Shown here piece after piece: positions 35,936 to 45,816 of a DNA stretch of 64,000 nt (position 1 is its first letter; each line of letters begins with the position of its first letter). The DNA lies in assembly GCA_903789615.1 (NCBI GenBank), contig CAIFEV010000011.1, positions 17,470 through 81,469 on the forward strand, written 5' to 3'. Under the pieces are notes generated by a model. That model was not told the DNA's origin. It did no database searches and worked only from the letters and a program-made list of their open reading frames with translations. Made by a program: the position numbers and the translations under genes. This DNA comes from an uncultured Lachnospiraceae bacterium. Its GTDB lineage: Bacteria; Bacillota; Clostridia; Lachnospirales; Lachnospiraceae.

Positions 35936-37051
35936 TCACATATAGATCGGATTGTCCTCACGGACGATCTGCACTTCGTGTTCTCCGATGAACTTCGAAT
36001 CCGCCTTGATCGTGGAATTGCTCTCAACGATGCAGTTCTCGATATATGCGTTGTCGCCGATGTACGCGTTGTTCAGGATGATGCTGTTCTTGATGACGGC
36101 GTTGTTGCCGACATACACCTTCTTGAACAGTACCGAATTCTCAATCGTACCGTTCACGATACATCCGGAAGAGATCAGGCTGTTCTTCACGTGTGCGCCG
36201 AAGTTGTACTTGGCCGGCGGAAGATCCTCAACCTTGGAGTACACATCCGGATACTGGTGGAAGAAGTAATCGCGGACATCTTTCTTGAGGAAGTCCATGT
36301 TGGTCTTGTAGTACGCGTTGACCGTGGAGATGTTCGCCCAGTAGTCCTTCAGCTCATACGCGTAGATCTTCTTGAGGTTCTTGTAGCGCACCAGAATGTC
36401 GCGCACGAACTCGTGTCTGTCCTCTTCGGCCGCCTTTTCCAGAAGCTCGATGAGCATCCGGCGGCGGATCACGTAAACGCCGGTGGAAACCATGGAGAGG
36501 CTTGTCTCCAGCGGCTTCTCGTCGATGTTGGTCACCCGGTTGTCGTCCGTCATGGACACCAGGCCGAACCGGTTGATCTCGGAGCGGTCCTTCATGTCCT
36601 TTACGACAATCGTGATGTCCGCGCGCTTCTCGACATGATACTCCAGGACTTTGTTGTAGTCCAGCTTGTAGACGCCGTCGCCCGAGGCAATGATGACATA
36701 CGGCTCATGCGAGTGCTTCAGGAAATCAATGTTCTGGTAGAGGGAGTCCGCCGTGCCGCGGTACCAGTTGTTGGACTCTGCCGTGATGGCCGGTGTGAAT
36801 ACGAACAGTCCGCCCTGTTTTCGTCCGAAGTTCCACCACTTGGAAGAACTCAGATGTCTCGTGAGCGACTTCGCATTGTACTGTGTGATGACGGCAACCT
36901 TTCCGACGCCGGAATTGGTCATATTGCTCAGCGCAAAGTCGATCGCCCGGTAGGAACCTGCGATCGGCATAGCCGCCACCACCCGTTTCTCTGTCAGTTC
37001 GCGCATCCGGCGGTTGTTTCCGCCGGCAAGAATAATACCGATCGCCTTCAT
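35936..37051 (-). CDS. glgD: Glucose-1-phosphate adenylyltransferase-like subunit GlgD
   Basis: 371 residues. It has the nucleotidyltransferase fold ([19 protein letters not shown]) and a C-terminal left-handed beta-helix of hexapeptide repeats ([40 protein letters not shown]). In Firmicutes GlgD is the regulatory partner of GlgC in ADP-glucose synthesis for glycogen; it usually lacks full catalytic residues, and here the conserved GlgC loop GGQGSRL is replaced by GGNNRRM. It overlaps glgC by four bases. Confidence 0.95.
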   Translation of the reverse strand: MKAIGIILAGGNNRRMRELTEKRVVAAMPIAGSYRAIDFALSNMTNSGVGKVAVITQYNAKSLTRHLSSSKWWNFGRKQGGLFVFTPAITAESNNWYRGTADSLYQNIDFLKHSHEPYVIIASGDGVYKLDYNKVLEYHVEKRADITIVVKDMKDRSEINRFGLVSMTDDNRVTNIDEKPLETSLSMVSTGVYVIRRRMLIELLEKAAEEDRHEFVRDILVRYKNLKKIYAYELKDYWANISTVNAYYKTNMDFLKKDVRDYFFHQYPDVYSKVEDLPPAKYNFGAHVKNSLISSGCIVNGTIENSVLFKKVYVGNNAVIKNSIILNNAYIGDNAYIENCIVESNSTIKADSKFIGEHEVQIVREDNPIYM

Positions 37052-38322
37052 GCCTGATCACCCGCCTTTATAAGTGCGCCGCCGCTGGGCAGCTCTCCGT
37101 TCTTGTAGTCTTCCGGCGTTGTGACGCCGTCAATACAGGTATTCTTTCCGATGGTGACACCGTCCGGAACCACGGCGTGATCGCCGATGGTGACAAGACC
37201 GGAATTATAGACATTCGGCTTCAGGACATTCGGCGCCTCATCACCGACACCCAGGCTGCAGTTCGCGCCGATGGCGGTGTCTTCCGAGATGATCGCCTTC
37301 TCGACTTTCGTGCCGGCTCCGATCTTTGTGTTGTTCATAATGATGGAGTCACGGACTTCGCATCCTTCCTCAATCGTGACACCCGACCCGATGACGGAGT
37401 TGACGACGTGGCCCGCGATCTCGCAGCCGTCGCCGATGATGCTCTTCTCCACATAGGCGGTCGGTGCAATGTACTGCGGCGGAAGGATGTCCGCCTTGGT
37501 GTAGATCTTCCAGAACTCCTCATACAGATTCAGCACCGGGATGATGTCGATGAGTTCCATGTTCGCTTCCCAGTAGGAAGAGAGCGTGCCGACATCCTTC
37601 CAGTAGCCGTTGTACTCATAGGCGTAGATTCTCTTGTTTTCCTTCATGCACTCCGGGATGACGTGCTTGCCGAAATCGCAGTTCGGCACGTCCTTCATCC
37701 GGATCAGCATATCCTTCAGGACACTCCAGTTGAAGATATAGATTCCCATCGAAGCCAGGTTGCTGTGCGGGACCTCCGGCTTCTCCTCGAAATCCGTCAT
37801 CCGGTTGTTCTTGTCGGTCACGATGATGCCGAAGCGCTTTGCCTCTTCCATCGGCACCGGCATTGCGGCGATGGTCACGTCCGCGTTGTTGGCCTTGTGG
37901 AAATCGAGCATGATCTTGTAGTCCATCTTATAGACCTGATCACCGCCGAGAATCAGAACATAATCCGGATTGTACTGCTCCATGTACTCCAGGTTCTGGT
38001 AAATGGCGTTCGCTGTTCCGGTATACCATTCGCTGTTCTCTTTTCTCTCATACGGCGGGAGAACACTCACACCGCCGACGTTGCGGTCCAGATCCCACGG
38101 AATGCCGATCCCGATGTGCGTATTAAGGCGGAGCGGCTGGTACTGCGTCAGGACGCCGACTGTATCAACGCCTGAATTGATGCAGTTGGACAGTGGAAAA
38201 TCAATGATGCGATACTTTCCGCCGAACGCAACAGCCGGCTTGGCCGCTTTTGAAGTGAGCACGCCCAGTCTGCTGCCCTGACCACCAGCCAACAGCATGG
38301 CAATCATTTCCTTCTTAATCAT
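37048..38322 (-). CDS. glgC: Glucose-1-phosphate adenylyltransferase GlgC
   Basis: 424 residues from the ATG at 38320-38322, with GAGGAG ahead; the open frame extends further upstream but through the predicted promoter. It makes ADP-glucose from ATP and glucose-1-phosphate, the committed step of glycogen synthesis. The signature loop is [15 protein letters not shown]; others are [35 protein letters not shown] and [18 protein letters not shown]-terminal beta-helix follows. Co-transcribed with glgD and divergent from murC. Confidence 0.96.
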   Translation of the reverse strand: MIKKEMIAMLLAGGQGSRLGVLTSKAAKPAVAFGGKYRIIDFPLSNCINSGVDTVGVLTQYQPLRLNTHIGIGIPWDLDRNVGGVSVLPPYERKENSEWYTGTANAIYQNLEYMEQYNPDYVLILGGDQVYKMDYKIMLDFHKANNADVTIAAMPVPMEEAKRFGIIVTDKNNRMTDFEEKPEVPHSNLASMGIYIFNWSVLKDMLIRMKDVPNCDFGKHVIPECMKENKRIYAYEYNGYWKDVGTLSSYWEANMELIDIIPVLNLYEEFWKIYTKADILPPQYIAPTAYVEKSIIGDGCEIAGHVVNSVIGSGVTIEEGCEVRDSIIMNNTKIGAGTKVEKAIISEDTAIGANCSLGVGDEAPNVLKPNVYNSGLVTIGDHAVVPDGVTIGKNTCIDGVTTPEDYKNGELPSGGALIKAGDQA

Positions 38323-38373
38323 ACGAATCTCCTCATACTTCCGATACCAAGGGTACGACTTTTTAGTACTGTC

Positions 38374-38402
38374 ATTATACCACGTTGCCCGGTTGACTTG
38401 AA
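38374..38402 (-). promoter_or_regulatory. Predicted promoter of glgCD
   Basis: TATAAT on the minus strand (38374-38379), 17 bases after a weak TTCAAG (38397-38402), 52 bases ahead of the glgC start. Confidence 0.55.
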
Positions 38403-38481
38403 TATGGAATTCGGCACATTCTGTCTTCTTCCGCCTCATCCGTCTCCCGCACTGCCCCGCGTTACTGCTGCCTGCCGCTTC

Positions 38482-38511
38482 TTGCGCATGCGCACTGAAA
38501 AGATATATAAT
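38482..38511 (+). promoter_or_regulatory. Predicted promoter of murC
   Basis: TTGCGC (38482-38487), 18 bases and TATAAT (38506-38511), 41 bases ahead of the murC start. Confidence 0.6.
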
Positions 38512-38552
38512 GAGCCCGGTTTTAACAGCATGTACGAATACCCGGAGGTATT

Positions 38553-39944
38553 ATGGAAGACATAGACTTTTCTCATCCGATACATATCCACTTCATCGGG
38601 ATCGGCGGGATCAGCATGAGCGGCCTCGCGCATATTCTTCTTGACAAGGGATTTGCCATCAGCGGATCGGACCGCGCGCCGTCGCCTCTCACGCAGAAGC
38701 TTGAAAGAATGGGCTGCCGCGTCGATTACCCGCAGGCGGCTGCTAACATCCGCCCCGGAACTGACCTCATCGTCTACACGGCGGCGATCCACCCGGACAA
38801 CCCGGAGTTCAAGGCTGCAGAAGCCTCCGGTATTCCGATGGCGACCCGTGCCGAGCTCCTCGGATCGATGATGAAGCAGTACCGTCACTCCATCAATATC
38901 GCCGGCACGCACGGCAAGACGACAACGACCTCCATGGTCTCCGAGATCCTGATGGCGGCCGGCAAGGACCCGACGCTTTCCATCGGCGGAATCCTCGACT
39001 CCATCGGCAGCAACGTCCGGGTCGGAAAGTCGGACATCTTCGTGGCCGAGGCCTGCGAGTACACCAACAGCTTTTTGTCATTCTTCCCGACCACGTCCGT
39101 CATCCTGAACGTGCGCCCGGACCATCTTGATTTCTTCAAGAACCTGGACAACATCCGCGCGTCGTTCCGCGAGTTTGCCAGACGTCTGCCCTCTGACGGG
39201 AACCTGATCATAAACACAGGGATCGAGAACTGGACATACTTCACGGAAGGCCTTCCGTGCCACGTCATCACCTTCGGTACGGATCCGTCCGTCTCCGATT
39301 ACAGTGCGAAGGACATAACGTTCGGCCACGACGGCTGCTGCTCCTACACGCTTCTGTACAAAGGAGAACCCGGCATGCGGATCAGCCTGCGCGTCCCCGG
39401 CAGCCACAACGTCCTGAATTCGCTCGCCGCCATCGCCGCCGCGCGCCAGCTGGGCGTCAGCGATGAACAGATTCAGGAAGGACTGAGCCGTTTCACCGGC
39501 GCCGAACGCCGTTTCCAGCACAAGGGCGTCTATCACGGCGCGCACGTCATCGACGACTACGCGCATCATCCGGACGAAATCAAAGCGACGCTTGACACCG
39601 CCGCGCACGTCCCGCACCGGGAGATCTGGCTTGTCTTCCAGCCGCATCTGTATTCCCGGACGAAACTTCTGATGGACCAGTTTGCAGACGCCATGGCAAG
39701 TGGTGCCGACCACGTCGTTCTCGCAAAGATCTATGCCGCACGGGAGACCGACAATCTGGGCATCTCCTCCCAGACTCTTGCCGACGCGATCAATGCGCGC
39801 GGAGGCGACGCCCGCTACATCGACACCTTTGAGGGTATCGAAAAATTTTTATCAGAATTGCCTTTAGACAATGACTTGTTGATAACTATGGGAGCCGGAA
39901 ACGTATACCAGATCGGAGATACACTGCTTTCTGCAGCAGACTGA
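38553..39944 (+). CDS. murC: UDP-N-acetylmuramate-L-alanine ligase MurC
   Basis: 463 residues, full length. It adds the first L-alanine to UDP-MurNAc in peptidoglycan synthesis. The N-terminal UDP-binding motif is HFIGIGGISMSGLAHIL, the ATP loop is AGTHGKTTTTSM, and the central ligase motifs include EACEYTNSFL, NVRPDHLDFF and DDYAHHPDEIKATL. An ACCCGGAGG site lies ahead of the ATG. It is divergent from glgC and ends in its own terminator, standing outside any division cluster. Confidence 0.97.
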   Translation: MEDIDFSHPIHIHFIGIGGISMSGLAHILLDKGFAISGSDRAPSPLTQKLERMGCRVDYPQAAANIRPGTDLIVYTAAIHPDNPEFKAAEASGIPMATRAELLGSMMKQYRHSINIAGTHGKTTTTSMVSEILMAAGKDPTLSIGGILDSIGSNVRVGKSDIFVAEACEYTNSFLSFFPTTSVILNVRPDHLDFFKNLDNIRASFREFARRLPSDGNLIINTGIENWTYFTEGLPCHVITFGTDPSVSDYSAKDITFGHDGCCSYTLLYKGEPGMRISLRVPGSHNVLNSLAAIAAARQLGVSDEQIQEGLSRFTGAERRFQHKGVYHGAHVIDDYAHHPDEIKATLDTAAHVPHREIWLVFQPHLYSRTKLLMDQFADAMASGADHVVLAKIYAARETDNLGISSQTLADAINARGGDARYIDTFEGIEKFLSELPLDNDLLITMGAGNVYQIGDTLLSAAD

Positions 39945-39950
39945 ACCCGG

Positions 39951-40086
39951 TTTTCCACATTTTCCACATCCCGCGGCGGACAGCGTATCCACCGCGGGGT
40001 TTTTTTTATCCACAAAACGTACAAAACCATACGCCGGTATATGCGGACTTTGCGGGACATTTCCACTTTTTCCACGCTTTCCACAT
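39951..40086. promoter_or_regulatory. Cluster of DnaA-box-like TTTCCAC repeats
   Basis: TTTTCCACA occurs twice in tandem (39951-39959 and 39960-39968). A perfect DnaA-box sequence TTATCCACA lies at 40006-40014. A further TTTCCAC occurs three times with an exact 9-base period (40060, 40069, 40078). All are in the same orientation and lie just upstream of the promoter of the DnaD/DnaI-like operon. They fit binding sites for a replication initiator such as DnaA; a different repeat-binding regulator is also possible. Confidence 0.6.
39970..40007 (+). terminator. Intrinsic terminator of murC
   Basis: Stem CCCGCGG (39970-39976) with CCGCGGG (39992-39998), then G and eight T. The T-run overlaps the perfect TTATCCACA box by two bases. 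Confidence 0.85.
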
Positions 40087-40094
40087 TCAGGAGT

Positions 40095-40140
40095 CCCCTG
40101 CAGGGGGCCGTTTGCACCCGGACCGTCTGACCGCTATACT
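40095..40140 (+). promoter_or_regulatory. Promoter of the DnaD/DnaI-like operon with adjacent palindrome
   Basis: TTGCAC (40112-40117), 17 bases and TATACT (40135-40140). A perfect 12-base palindrome CCCCTGCAGGGG (40095-40106) lies just upstream of the -35 and may be an operator. Confidence 0.75.
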
Positions 40141-40180
40141 GGGGAGTGCACAAACCGTTTTCACCAGGGAGTCTTACGAG

Positions 40181-41362
40181 TTGAATACTATTACGATCTC
40201 CGGGAAAGGGCTGGCTGACGCCACCGTTGTTCCGGATTCTTTTCTTACTGACTACATGCCGCAGGCAAACGGAGAATTTGTCAAGGTGTATCTTCTGATC
40301 CTCATGGAGAGGCAGCAGGGGCACACCGTGACGAGCTGCCGGCTGGCGGATCTGCTTAGCGCGCCGGAGTCGGATGTGACGCGTGCGCTTCTGTACTGGA
40401 AAAAGCAGGGACTGCTCTCCTTTGGAGAGACGGACGGGCCGGAAAGCGCCGGTGTATCCGGCCTGCAGGAGTCTGAGCCGGAAGAACGGAGCACGCAGGA
40501 ATCCGGAGAAGCCCGGGAGTCAGAGACAGCGTCTCCTGCTGAGCGGCAGATTGATCCGGATGACAGCCGCCGGGAAGTCCTTTCCCGGGATTTCGTCCTC
40601 ACGGACGAACAGGGCGGTGAGGGCGTCATCTCCATCAGCCGCACCAGGAAGCCCGCCCCTGTCACGCGGGAACAGCTGGCGGATAAGATGAACGATCCGG
40701 AATTTGCCGCGCTTATCAAGATCGCGCAGAGTCTGCTGAAGACCAACCTGAAAAATGACGACGTCGATCACCTCATCTATTTTTATGACGGGCTGCATTT
40801 CCCGACGGATATGATCGAATATCTCATCGCGCTGTCCATCGACGAGCGGGGGAAGAAAGACTTCCGGTATATGCAGGGAATTGCCGAGAGATGGTACCGC
40901 CAGGGAATCCGCACAGCCAAGGACGCCCGCGAGGAGGCGGAACAGCACAGTCACACCGTGCACACTGTCTTCCGGGAGTTCGGGCTGGACAGGAAGGCGA
41001 CACCGACGGATCTGAAATTCATTGAGAAGTGGAAGAAGAACTACCGGATGTCCGACGAGCTGATCGCGCAGGCGTGCAGCCGGACGATTCAGAAAACGCA
41101 GAAAGCCTCCTTCGAGTATGCTGACCGGATTCTGGAGGAGTGGAGCAGAGAAGGTGTCCACGACCAGAAGACGCTCGCACTCTCCGACGAGGCGTACCGC
41201 CTGAAGGCTTCCGGTAAGGCAAAGCAGAGCGCCAGGAATGCCGGCCCTGCGGCAGGGACAGGGCTGAAGTCCTCTTCCCCGTCTTCCATCGCGGGATTCA
41301 CCCAGCGCACGGATGACCTCGACGCCCTGGCCATCCAGCTTCAGATCGAGAGCAGCCGCTGA
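40181..41362 (+). CDS. DnaD-domain replication protein
   Basis: 393 residues from the TTG at 40181, which has AGGGAG nine bases ahead and gives the family-like start NTITISG; an earlier TTG at 40112 is inside the -35 box. The N-terminal part (about 1-90) is the winged-helix DDBH1-type domain (FLTDYMPQANGEFVKVYLLILM). An acidic variable linker follows, then two DnaB_2/DnaD DDBH2 modules (about 180-250 and 270-345; YDGLHFPTDMIEYLIALSIDERGKKDFRYM, KNYRMSDELIAQACSRTI). Such proteins help load the replicative helicase with DnaI. It sits 23 bases before the DnaI/DnaC-like gene. Confidence 0.88.
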   Translation: MNTITISGKGLADATVVPDSFLTDYMPQANGEFVKVYLLILMERQQGHTVTSCRLADLLSAPESDVTRALLYWKKQGLLSFGETDGPESAGVSGLQESEPEERSTQESGEARESETASPAERQIDPDDSRREVLSRDFVLTDEQGGEGVISISRTRKPAPVTREQLADKMNDPEFAALIKIAQSLLKTNLKNDDVDHLIYFYDGLHFPTDMIEYLIALSIDERGKKDFRYMQGIAERWYRQGIRTAKDAREEAEQHSHTVHTVFREFGLDRKATPTDLKFIEKWKKNYRMSDELIAQACSRTIQKTQKASFEYADRILEEWSREGVHDQKTLALSDEAYRLKASGKAKQSARNAGPAAGTGLKSSSPSSIAGFTQRTDDLDALAIQLQIESSR

Positions 41363-41385
41363 GCGTTCCGAAAGGAGATTTCCAC

Positions 41386-42426
41386 ATGTCACTTATCAGC
41401 CGGCTGACGCCGACACAGCGCGCGAGTCTGCAGCGGGAATACGACCAGATCCGGATGCGGGATCTGGACGAGCAGGACAGACGGCGGTCATGGGCAAAGG
41501 AGCAGTGCCCGCAGCTTTTTGAAATCCGGAGCCAGATCGCATCCATCAGCTCCCAGGCGGCCCGGGACAGAATTCTGAACAAGCGCATGGAGGGGCCTGA
41601 TTACAGCGAACGTATCGAAGAGCTGGTGGAGCGTCAGCAGATGTATCTGGACAATCTGGATGTTCCGCAGGACTTTCTGGATCCGGTCTATGCGTGTCAC
41701 AAATGCCGCGACACCGGTTTCCTTCCGGACGGGCAGCCCTGTTCCTGCTACATCAGCAAGGCTGTCCGGCTCGTCTACGGAAGCATGAACAACCGCAACC
41801 TGGATCCGGACGCCTCGTTCTCCTCGTTTTCTCTGGACTGGTATTCAAAAGAGCCGGGCCCGGACGGGCAGTCGCCGCGCACCAAGGCAGAGACGGTGTT
41901 ACGGCAGGCGAAGGATTTCGCAAAAACCGTCGGCGCCGGCCACGGATATGTCAATATGCTTCTGTACGGGAATCCGGGGACAGGCAAGACATTTCTCACG
42001 AACTGCATCGTCAGCGAACTGCTGCAGCTGAACCGGAGCGTCATTTATTTTTCCGCCGTCGACCTTTTTGAGGCGCTCTCCTACACCAGCCGCATAAAGT
42101 CCGGCGCGCAGGGGCTGGGGGATGCGACATTTGTCACGGAGTGCGACCTGCTGGTGATCGACGATCTCGGGACGGAGATGTCCAACGCTTTCACGCGCTC
42201 CGTTCTGTTTGACGTCATCAATACGCGCCTGAACCTGCGCAAATCCACGCTGATCTCGACGAACCTGGCGCCTTCGGGGCTTCGGTCGCTTTACACGGAG
42301 CGGATCTCCTCGCGGATCATGGGGAATTACCAGGTCCGGCAGCTCACCGGGGAAGATATCCGGATCCTGAAGCTGCGGAAGGAAGGGCTATCCGGCGCGC
42401 CGCGCGCGGACGGCATTTCAACTTGA
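41386..42426 (+). CDS. DnaI/DnaC-type helicase loader ATPase
   Basis: 346 residues. The N-terminal part has a Cys cluster (CHKCRDTGFLPDGQPCSC at about 104-121) likely to bind zinc, as in DnaI. The AAA ATPase has Walker A (YGNPGTGKTFL at about 192), Walker B (LLVIDDLGTEM), sensor 1 (LISTNLAP) and the arginine-finger region (YTERISSRIMGNY). It is predicted to load the DnaB helicase; DnaB is encoded at 53362-55068. It is in an operon with the DnaD-like protein. GAAAGGAG precedes the ATG. Confidence 0.92.
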   Translation: MSLISRLTPTQRASLQREYDQIRMRDLDEQDRRRSWAKEQCPQLFEIRSQIASISSQAARDRILNKRMEGPDYSERIEELVERQQMYLDNLDVPQDFLDPVYACHKCRDTGFLPDGQPCSCYISKAVRLVYGSMNNRNLDPDASFSSFSLDWYSKEPGPDGQSPRTKAETVLRQAKDFAKTVGAGHGYVNMLLYGNPGTGKTFLTNCIVSELLQLNRSVIYFSAVDLFEALSYTSRIKSGAQGLGDATFVTECDLLVIDDLGTEMSNAFTRSVLFDVINTRLNLRKSTLISTNLAPSGLRSLYTERISSRIMGNYQVRQLTGEDIRILKLRKEGLSGAPRADGIST

Positions 42427-42451
42427 CGCCGCGGAAATTTCTTATTATAGT
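42423..42451 (+). promoter_or_regulatory. Predicted promoter of prs
   Basis: TTGACG (42423-42428, overlapping the stop codon of the upstream gene), 17 bases and TATAGT (42446-42451), 68 bases ahead of the prs start. Confidence 0.75.
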
Positions 42452-42518
42452 AAGTTCGGATTTTGGCCAGATTTGCGGCTTTATGCCGCGTCTGCCGCAC
42501 AGAAAAAGGAGAACAAAG

Positions 42519-43703
42519 ATGCCCAGAGACGAGAAGCACACCAATTCGATTCCTTACGGAAAGCTGGGAATTATTCCAACTGTATCCTGCATGCCGCTCG
42601 GCCGCAAGGTCGACGCCTATCTGGTACAGTGGCGTCAGCAGCGGGATGCGGCCCACACCAATTCTCTTGCTTTCGACGGTTACAAGAAGGATACGTATAT
42701 CATGAGCGCTTCTACGCCGCGCTTCGGTTCCGGCGAGGGCAAGGGCATCATCAACGAGTCCGTCCGCGGGTATGATCTTTTCATCATGGTGGACGTTCTC
42801 AACCACAATATCACCTATAAGCTCAACGGCATGGTGAATCACATGTCTCCGGACGACCACTACGCGGACCTGAAGCGCATCATTCAGGCTGTCGGCGGCA
42901 AGGCGCGCCGCATCAACGTGATCATGCCGTTCCTCTACGAGAGCCGTCAGCACAGACGGACGCAGCGCGAGTCTCTGGACTGCGCGTTCATGCTCCAGGA
43001 ACTGACAAACATGGGCGTTGACAACATCATCACGTTCGATGCGCACGACCCGCGCGTCCAGAACGCGATTCCGCTCAAAGGGTTCGAGACGGTGTCCTGC
43101 AGCTATCAGTTCATCAAGTATCTGCTTTTAAATGTGGACGACCTGCACATCGACGCACAGCACATGATGGTCATCAGCCCGGATGAGGGCGGCATGAACC
43201 GCGCCGTGTACTTCGCCAACGTTCTCGGCCTTGACATGGGCATGTTCTACAAGCGCAGAGATTATACAAAGATCGTCGACGGACGCAACCCGATCGTCGC
43301 GCACGAGTTCCTGGGATCCTCCGTCGAGGGCAAGGATGTCATCATCATCGACGACATGATCTCCTCCGGCGAGTCCATGCTGGACGTGGCAAGAGAACTG
43401 AAGGAGCGCAAGGCAAGAAGAGTGTTCGCGGCCACGACCTTCGGTCTGTTCACGAGCGGCTTTGACAAGTTTGACAAGGCGTATGAGGACGGCACGATCG
43501 ACCGCATCCTCACAACCAACCTGATCTATCAGCCGGACGAACTGCTCGGCAAGCCGTGGTACATCAGCGTCGACATGAGCAAGTACATCGCCCTGATCAT
43601 CGATACACTGAATCACGACTCCTCCATCAGCAACCTTCTCTCCCCGGTGGAAAGAATTCAGAACCGCGTGAAGAAGTACAACAAGGAGCACTACGGAAAA
43701 TAA
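42519..43703 (+). CDS. prs: Ribose-phosphate pyrophosphokinase, long form
   Basis: 394 residues from the ATG at 42519, with AAAGGAG seven bases ahead. It makes PRPP from ATP and ribose-5-phosphate for nucleotide, His and Trp synthesis. The PRPP-binding loop is VIIIDDMISSGESM, the ATP/flexible-loop region is YESRQHRRTQRES, and the metal-binding His region is FDAHDPRVQN. It is about 75 residues longer than the usual 315-residue enzyme, with extra N-terminal sequence; this long type is common in Clostridia. It has its own promoter and a strong terminator. Confidence 0.92.
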   Translation: MPRDEKHTNSIPYGKLGIIPTVSCMPLGRKVDAYLVQWRQQRDAAHTNSLAFDGYKKDTYIMSASTPRFGSGEGKGIINESVRGYDLFIMVDVLNHNITYKLNGMVNHMSPDDHYADLKRIIQAVGGKARRINVIMPFLYESRQHRRTQRESLDCAFMLQELTNMGVDNIITFDAHDPRVQNAIPLKGFETVSCSYQFIKYLLLNVDDLHIDAQHMMVISPDEGGMNRAVYFANVLGLDMGMFYKRRDYTKIVDGRNPIVAHEFLGSSVEGKDVIIIDDMISSGESMLDVARELKERKARRVFAATTFGLFTSGFDKFDKAYEDGTIDRILTTNLIYQPDELLGKPWYISVDMSKYIALIIDTLNHDSSISNLLSPVERIQNRVKKYNKEHYGK

Positions 43704-43764
43704 GAGACCTGTGTCTGCAGGGGCTGCTCTTTCTTACTTCCCATTATAAAGCGAAAGTAAAGCA

Positions 43765-43803
43765 AAGCCGCCCGGAAGGTATACCCTTCCGGACGGCTTT
43801 TTT
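43765..43803 (+). terminator. Intrinsic terminator of prs
   Basis: A long stem (AAGCCG-CCCGGAAGG with CCTTCCGG-ACGGCTT, one internal mismatch) is followed by a run of T up to 43803. Confidence 0.9.
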
Positions 43804-43821
43804 GTCCTGTCTTTCCTGGCG

Positions 43822-45816
43822 TTATTCTTCTCCGGTTATCTGCACCAGATCGCCGGTGTTCTCCGTGATATTCCAGACGATATCCACCTCCGGATTTCCG
43901 GAGCTGCTGGCCGCGGCCTTCGGCAGATAAATGGCCGTCTCCTTCTTCCACTCCTCCGACGTCACCGTCACCGTCTGAACCTCCGCGTCCGTCTGGCTGC
44001 GGCTGATCAGCTGGTCCGACCCGGCGTCGCTGAAACTTCCGTCCGGCGCTTTCACGCCGAGGCTCATTAAAACCCGGGCCGCATCAATCTGCACCTGAAG
44101 GATATACGAGCCGTCCGGCTGATACTCCGTTTCCTGCTCTCCCGCATCGTTCACGACAAATATCCGGTACATCGGAAAACTGCCGTCCGCCTCGTCAATG
44201 TCTTCCCGGTGGGCAAGTCCGACTACCAGATCATGTCCGATATACCCCAGCGGCCGGATACAGTCTCCGTCCGGCGCCGTGAATTCCTGTGCCCGTGCCT
44301 GCGTGAGATTGATGACGCGCAGAGTCTGCCACTGCCCCGTTCCGACGCAGTAAGCAATCTGGGTCTGGTCGCTGCTGGCCGCAAAGCTCTCCCCGGAAAA
44401 ATCCACCGTCTCGCGGGACACTTCGCCTCCCGGCGTCCCGACCGTGAGAAGCTGCCCGCCGCAGCTGAGGTAAAACACACCGTCACCGCCGACGCTCATC
44501 AGATTCTGCGTCTGCTGCGCGATCTCGTCCGCTGTTCCGGATATCGGGAAGAACAGCATCTCCTCCGTGGCATTTTCCGAGGCAGAGTAGTGCCACACAG
44601 AAAGCCCGGTCTGTCCCTCGTGATGTCCCCGGCTCACATAGCCCATCAGCGCGAACCAGCAGTCTCCGTCATCGTCACACCGCAGAATCCGGCCGGTGTA
44701 ATCCTGATTTCCCTCCCGCACGCCGTCAGAGTCCATGGACGCATACGAGAACACCCGGACAAGCCTGTCTTCTCCGGAGGCATACCGCCACAGATTCCCG
44801 GCGTTAAAAAACCAGTAATCTTTGCCGGATGCACTGACCGCCATCGCCTCCATCCCGCCGCCCTGAATGCCGAGATTAAGCGTCCGGGAGTCGGTAAATG
44901 CACTGCCTCCGGAAAAAACCTCACCGGCCGTGCGCTGATAGTTGTTCACCTGACAGTTCCCGTTTTTATCCAGACCAATCGTCGTCGTCTCCGCGACCAT
45001 GACCGTCTGGGACACGCCGCTGCTGTCCGTGACAAGAACCGGGTAGCGGGCGTAAAATTCACACTCGTCGTCTGCGATGGAGCGAAGGGACGGGATGATC
45101 TCGCGCGTCGGCACCGTCTTCAAAGTGCCCCAGGTCAGAAGTTCCGCCGACGTGTTTATGGTTGCGTTTCCGAACGAAGAGTTGTCCTTTCCGGCCACGA
45201 CATACAGCTGCGCGGCCGCCTCGGCGGACCGGGATTTGTCATAGACGGCGTCAAAGAAATCTTGAAAATACGCCAGCTTTGTGCCGATATCCGCACCGGG
45301 TGCCGGGATGATGCCGGTGACATATTCGTAGACGCTTCCGTCCTGAAGCGTCAGATACAGCGTGAGGAGACTGTTTTCCGTGCTGCTCATCAGGTCCCGG
45401 AACTGCACGGTAAAGGAAAGCTTCGTCCCGTCGCTCTCCGTGTCCGTGACGTTTCCGCGCTCAAGAAGCTGTCCGTCCGCGCGGCGCAGCTCGTAATGAA
45501 TATCTGCGATGCCGCTCCCGTATGTCTCGATGACCATCTTCTGCGCGAGACTCTCCGGCAGAGCGATGAGATTTCTGTCCGCGGTGCTCTCCGCAGCCGA
45601 CGCGTCCGTAAATCCCATCAGGCAGTCGTAATGCTCGCCGCTCTCCGTTTCCATATAGATGACAGGCGCCGCCGCCTCGCTCCAGTAAGAGCTGTCCTGC
45701 CAGCTCCCCCTGGCGCGCCGTCCTGACAGCCACCAGGTCCCGAGACAGGTTATGACAAATACAGCCGCAAACAGAGCTCCGAGTGCCCGCTTTCTTCTCT
45801 TACCGGTTCTGGACAT
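43822..45816 (-). CDS. Uncharacterised membrane-anchored exported protein, propeller-like C-terminal half
   Basis: 664 residues from the ATG whose A overlaps the stop of the upstream gene (TGATG). A basic start (SRTGKRRKR) and one membrane segment (about 11-30) anchor a large extracytoplasmic part. The second half has repeated strand-rich stretches (KDYWFFNAGNLWRYASGED, DGVFYLSCGGQLLTVG, TQIAYCVGTGQWQTLRVIN) that look like beta-propeller blades; this is a visual impression. I do not recognise a family. It forms a two-gene unit with the small membrane protein before it and converges on prs. Confidence 0.8.
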   Translation of the reverse strand: MSRTGKRRKRALGALFAAVFVITCLGTWWLSGRRARGSWQDSSYWSEAAAPVIYMETESGEHYDCLMGFTDASAAESTADRNLIALPESLAQKMVIETYGSGIADIHYELRRADGQLLERGNVTDTESDGTKLSFTVQFRDLMSSTENSLLTLYLTLQDGSVYEYVTGIIPAPGADIGTKLAYFQDFFDAVYDKSRSAEAAAQLYVVAGKDNSSFGNATINTSAELLTWGTLKTVPTREIIPSLRSIADDECEFYARYPVLVTDSSGVSQTVMVAETTTIGLDKNGNCQVNNYQRTAGEVFSGGSAFTDSRTLNLGIQGGGMEAMAVSASGKDYWFFNAGNLWRYASGEDRLVRVFSYASMDSDGVREGNQDYTGRILRCDDDGDCWFALMGYVSRGHHEGQTGLSVWHYSASENATEEMLFFPISGTADEIAQQTQNLMSVGGDGVFYLSCGGQLLTVGTPGGEVSRETVDFSGESFAASSDQTQIAYCVGTGQWQTLRVINLTQARAQEFTAPDGDCIRPLGYIGHDLVVGLAHREDIDEADGSFPMYRIFVVNDAGEQETEYQPDGSYILQVQIDAARVLMSLGVKAPDGSFSDAGSDQLISRSQTDAEVQTVTVTSEEWKKETAIYLPKAAASSSGNPEVDIVWNITENTGDLVQITGEE

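Noticed and set aside
39945..40180. Chromosomal origin oriC
   Set aside because: DnaA-box-like sites are present, but dnaA, dnaN, recF and rpmH are absent, and a terminator and promoter account for the spacing. A regulatory cluster is more likely.
40181..42426. Phage-derived replication module
   Set aside because: DnaD- and DnaI-type proteins occur in phages, but here they sit between murC and prs with matching composition and no phage structural, lysis or integrase gene, so they are the chromosomal set.
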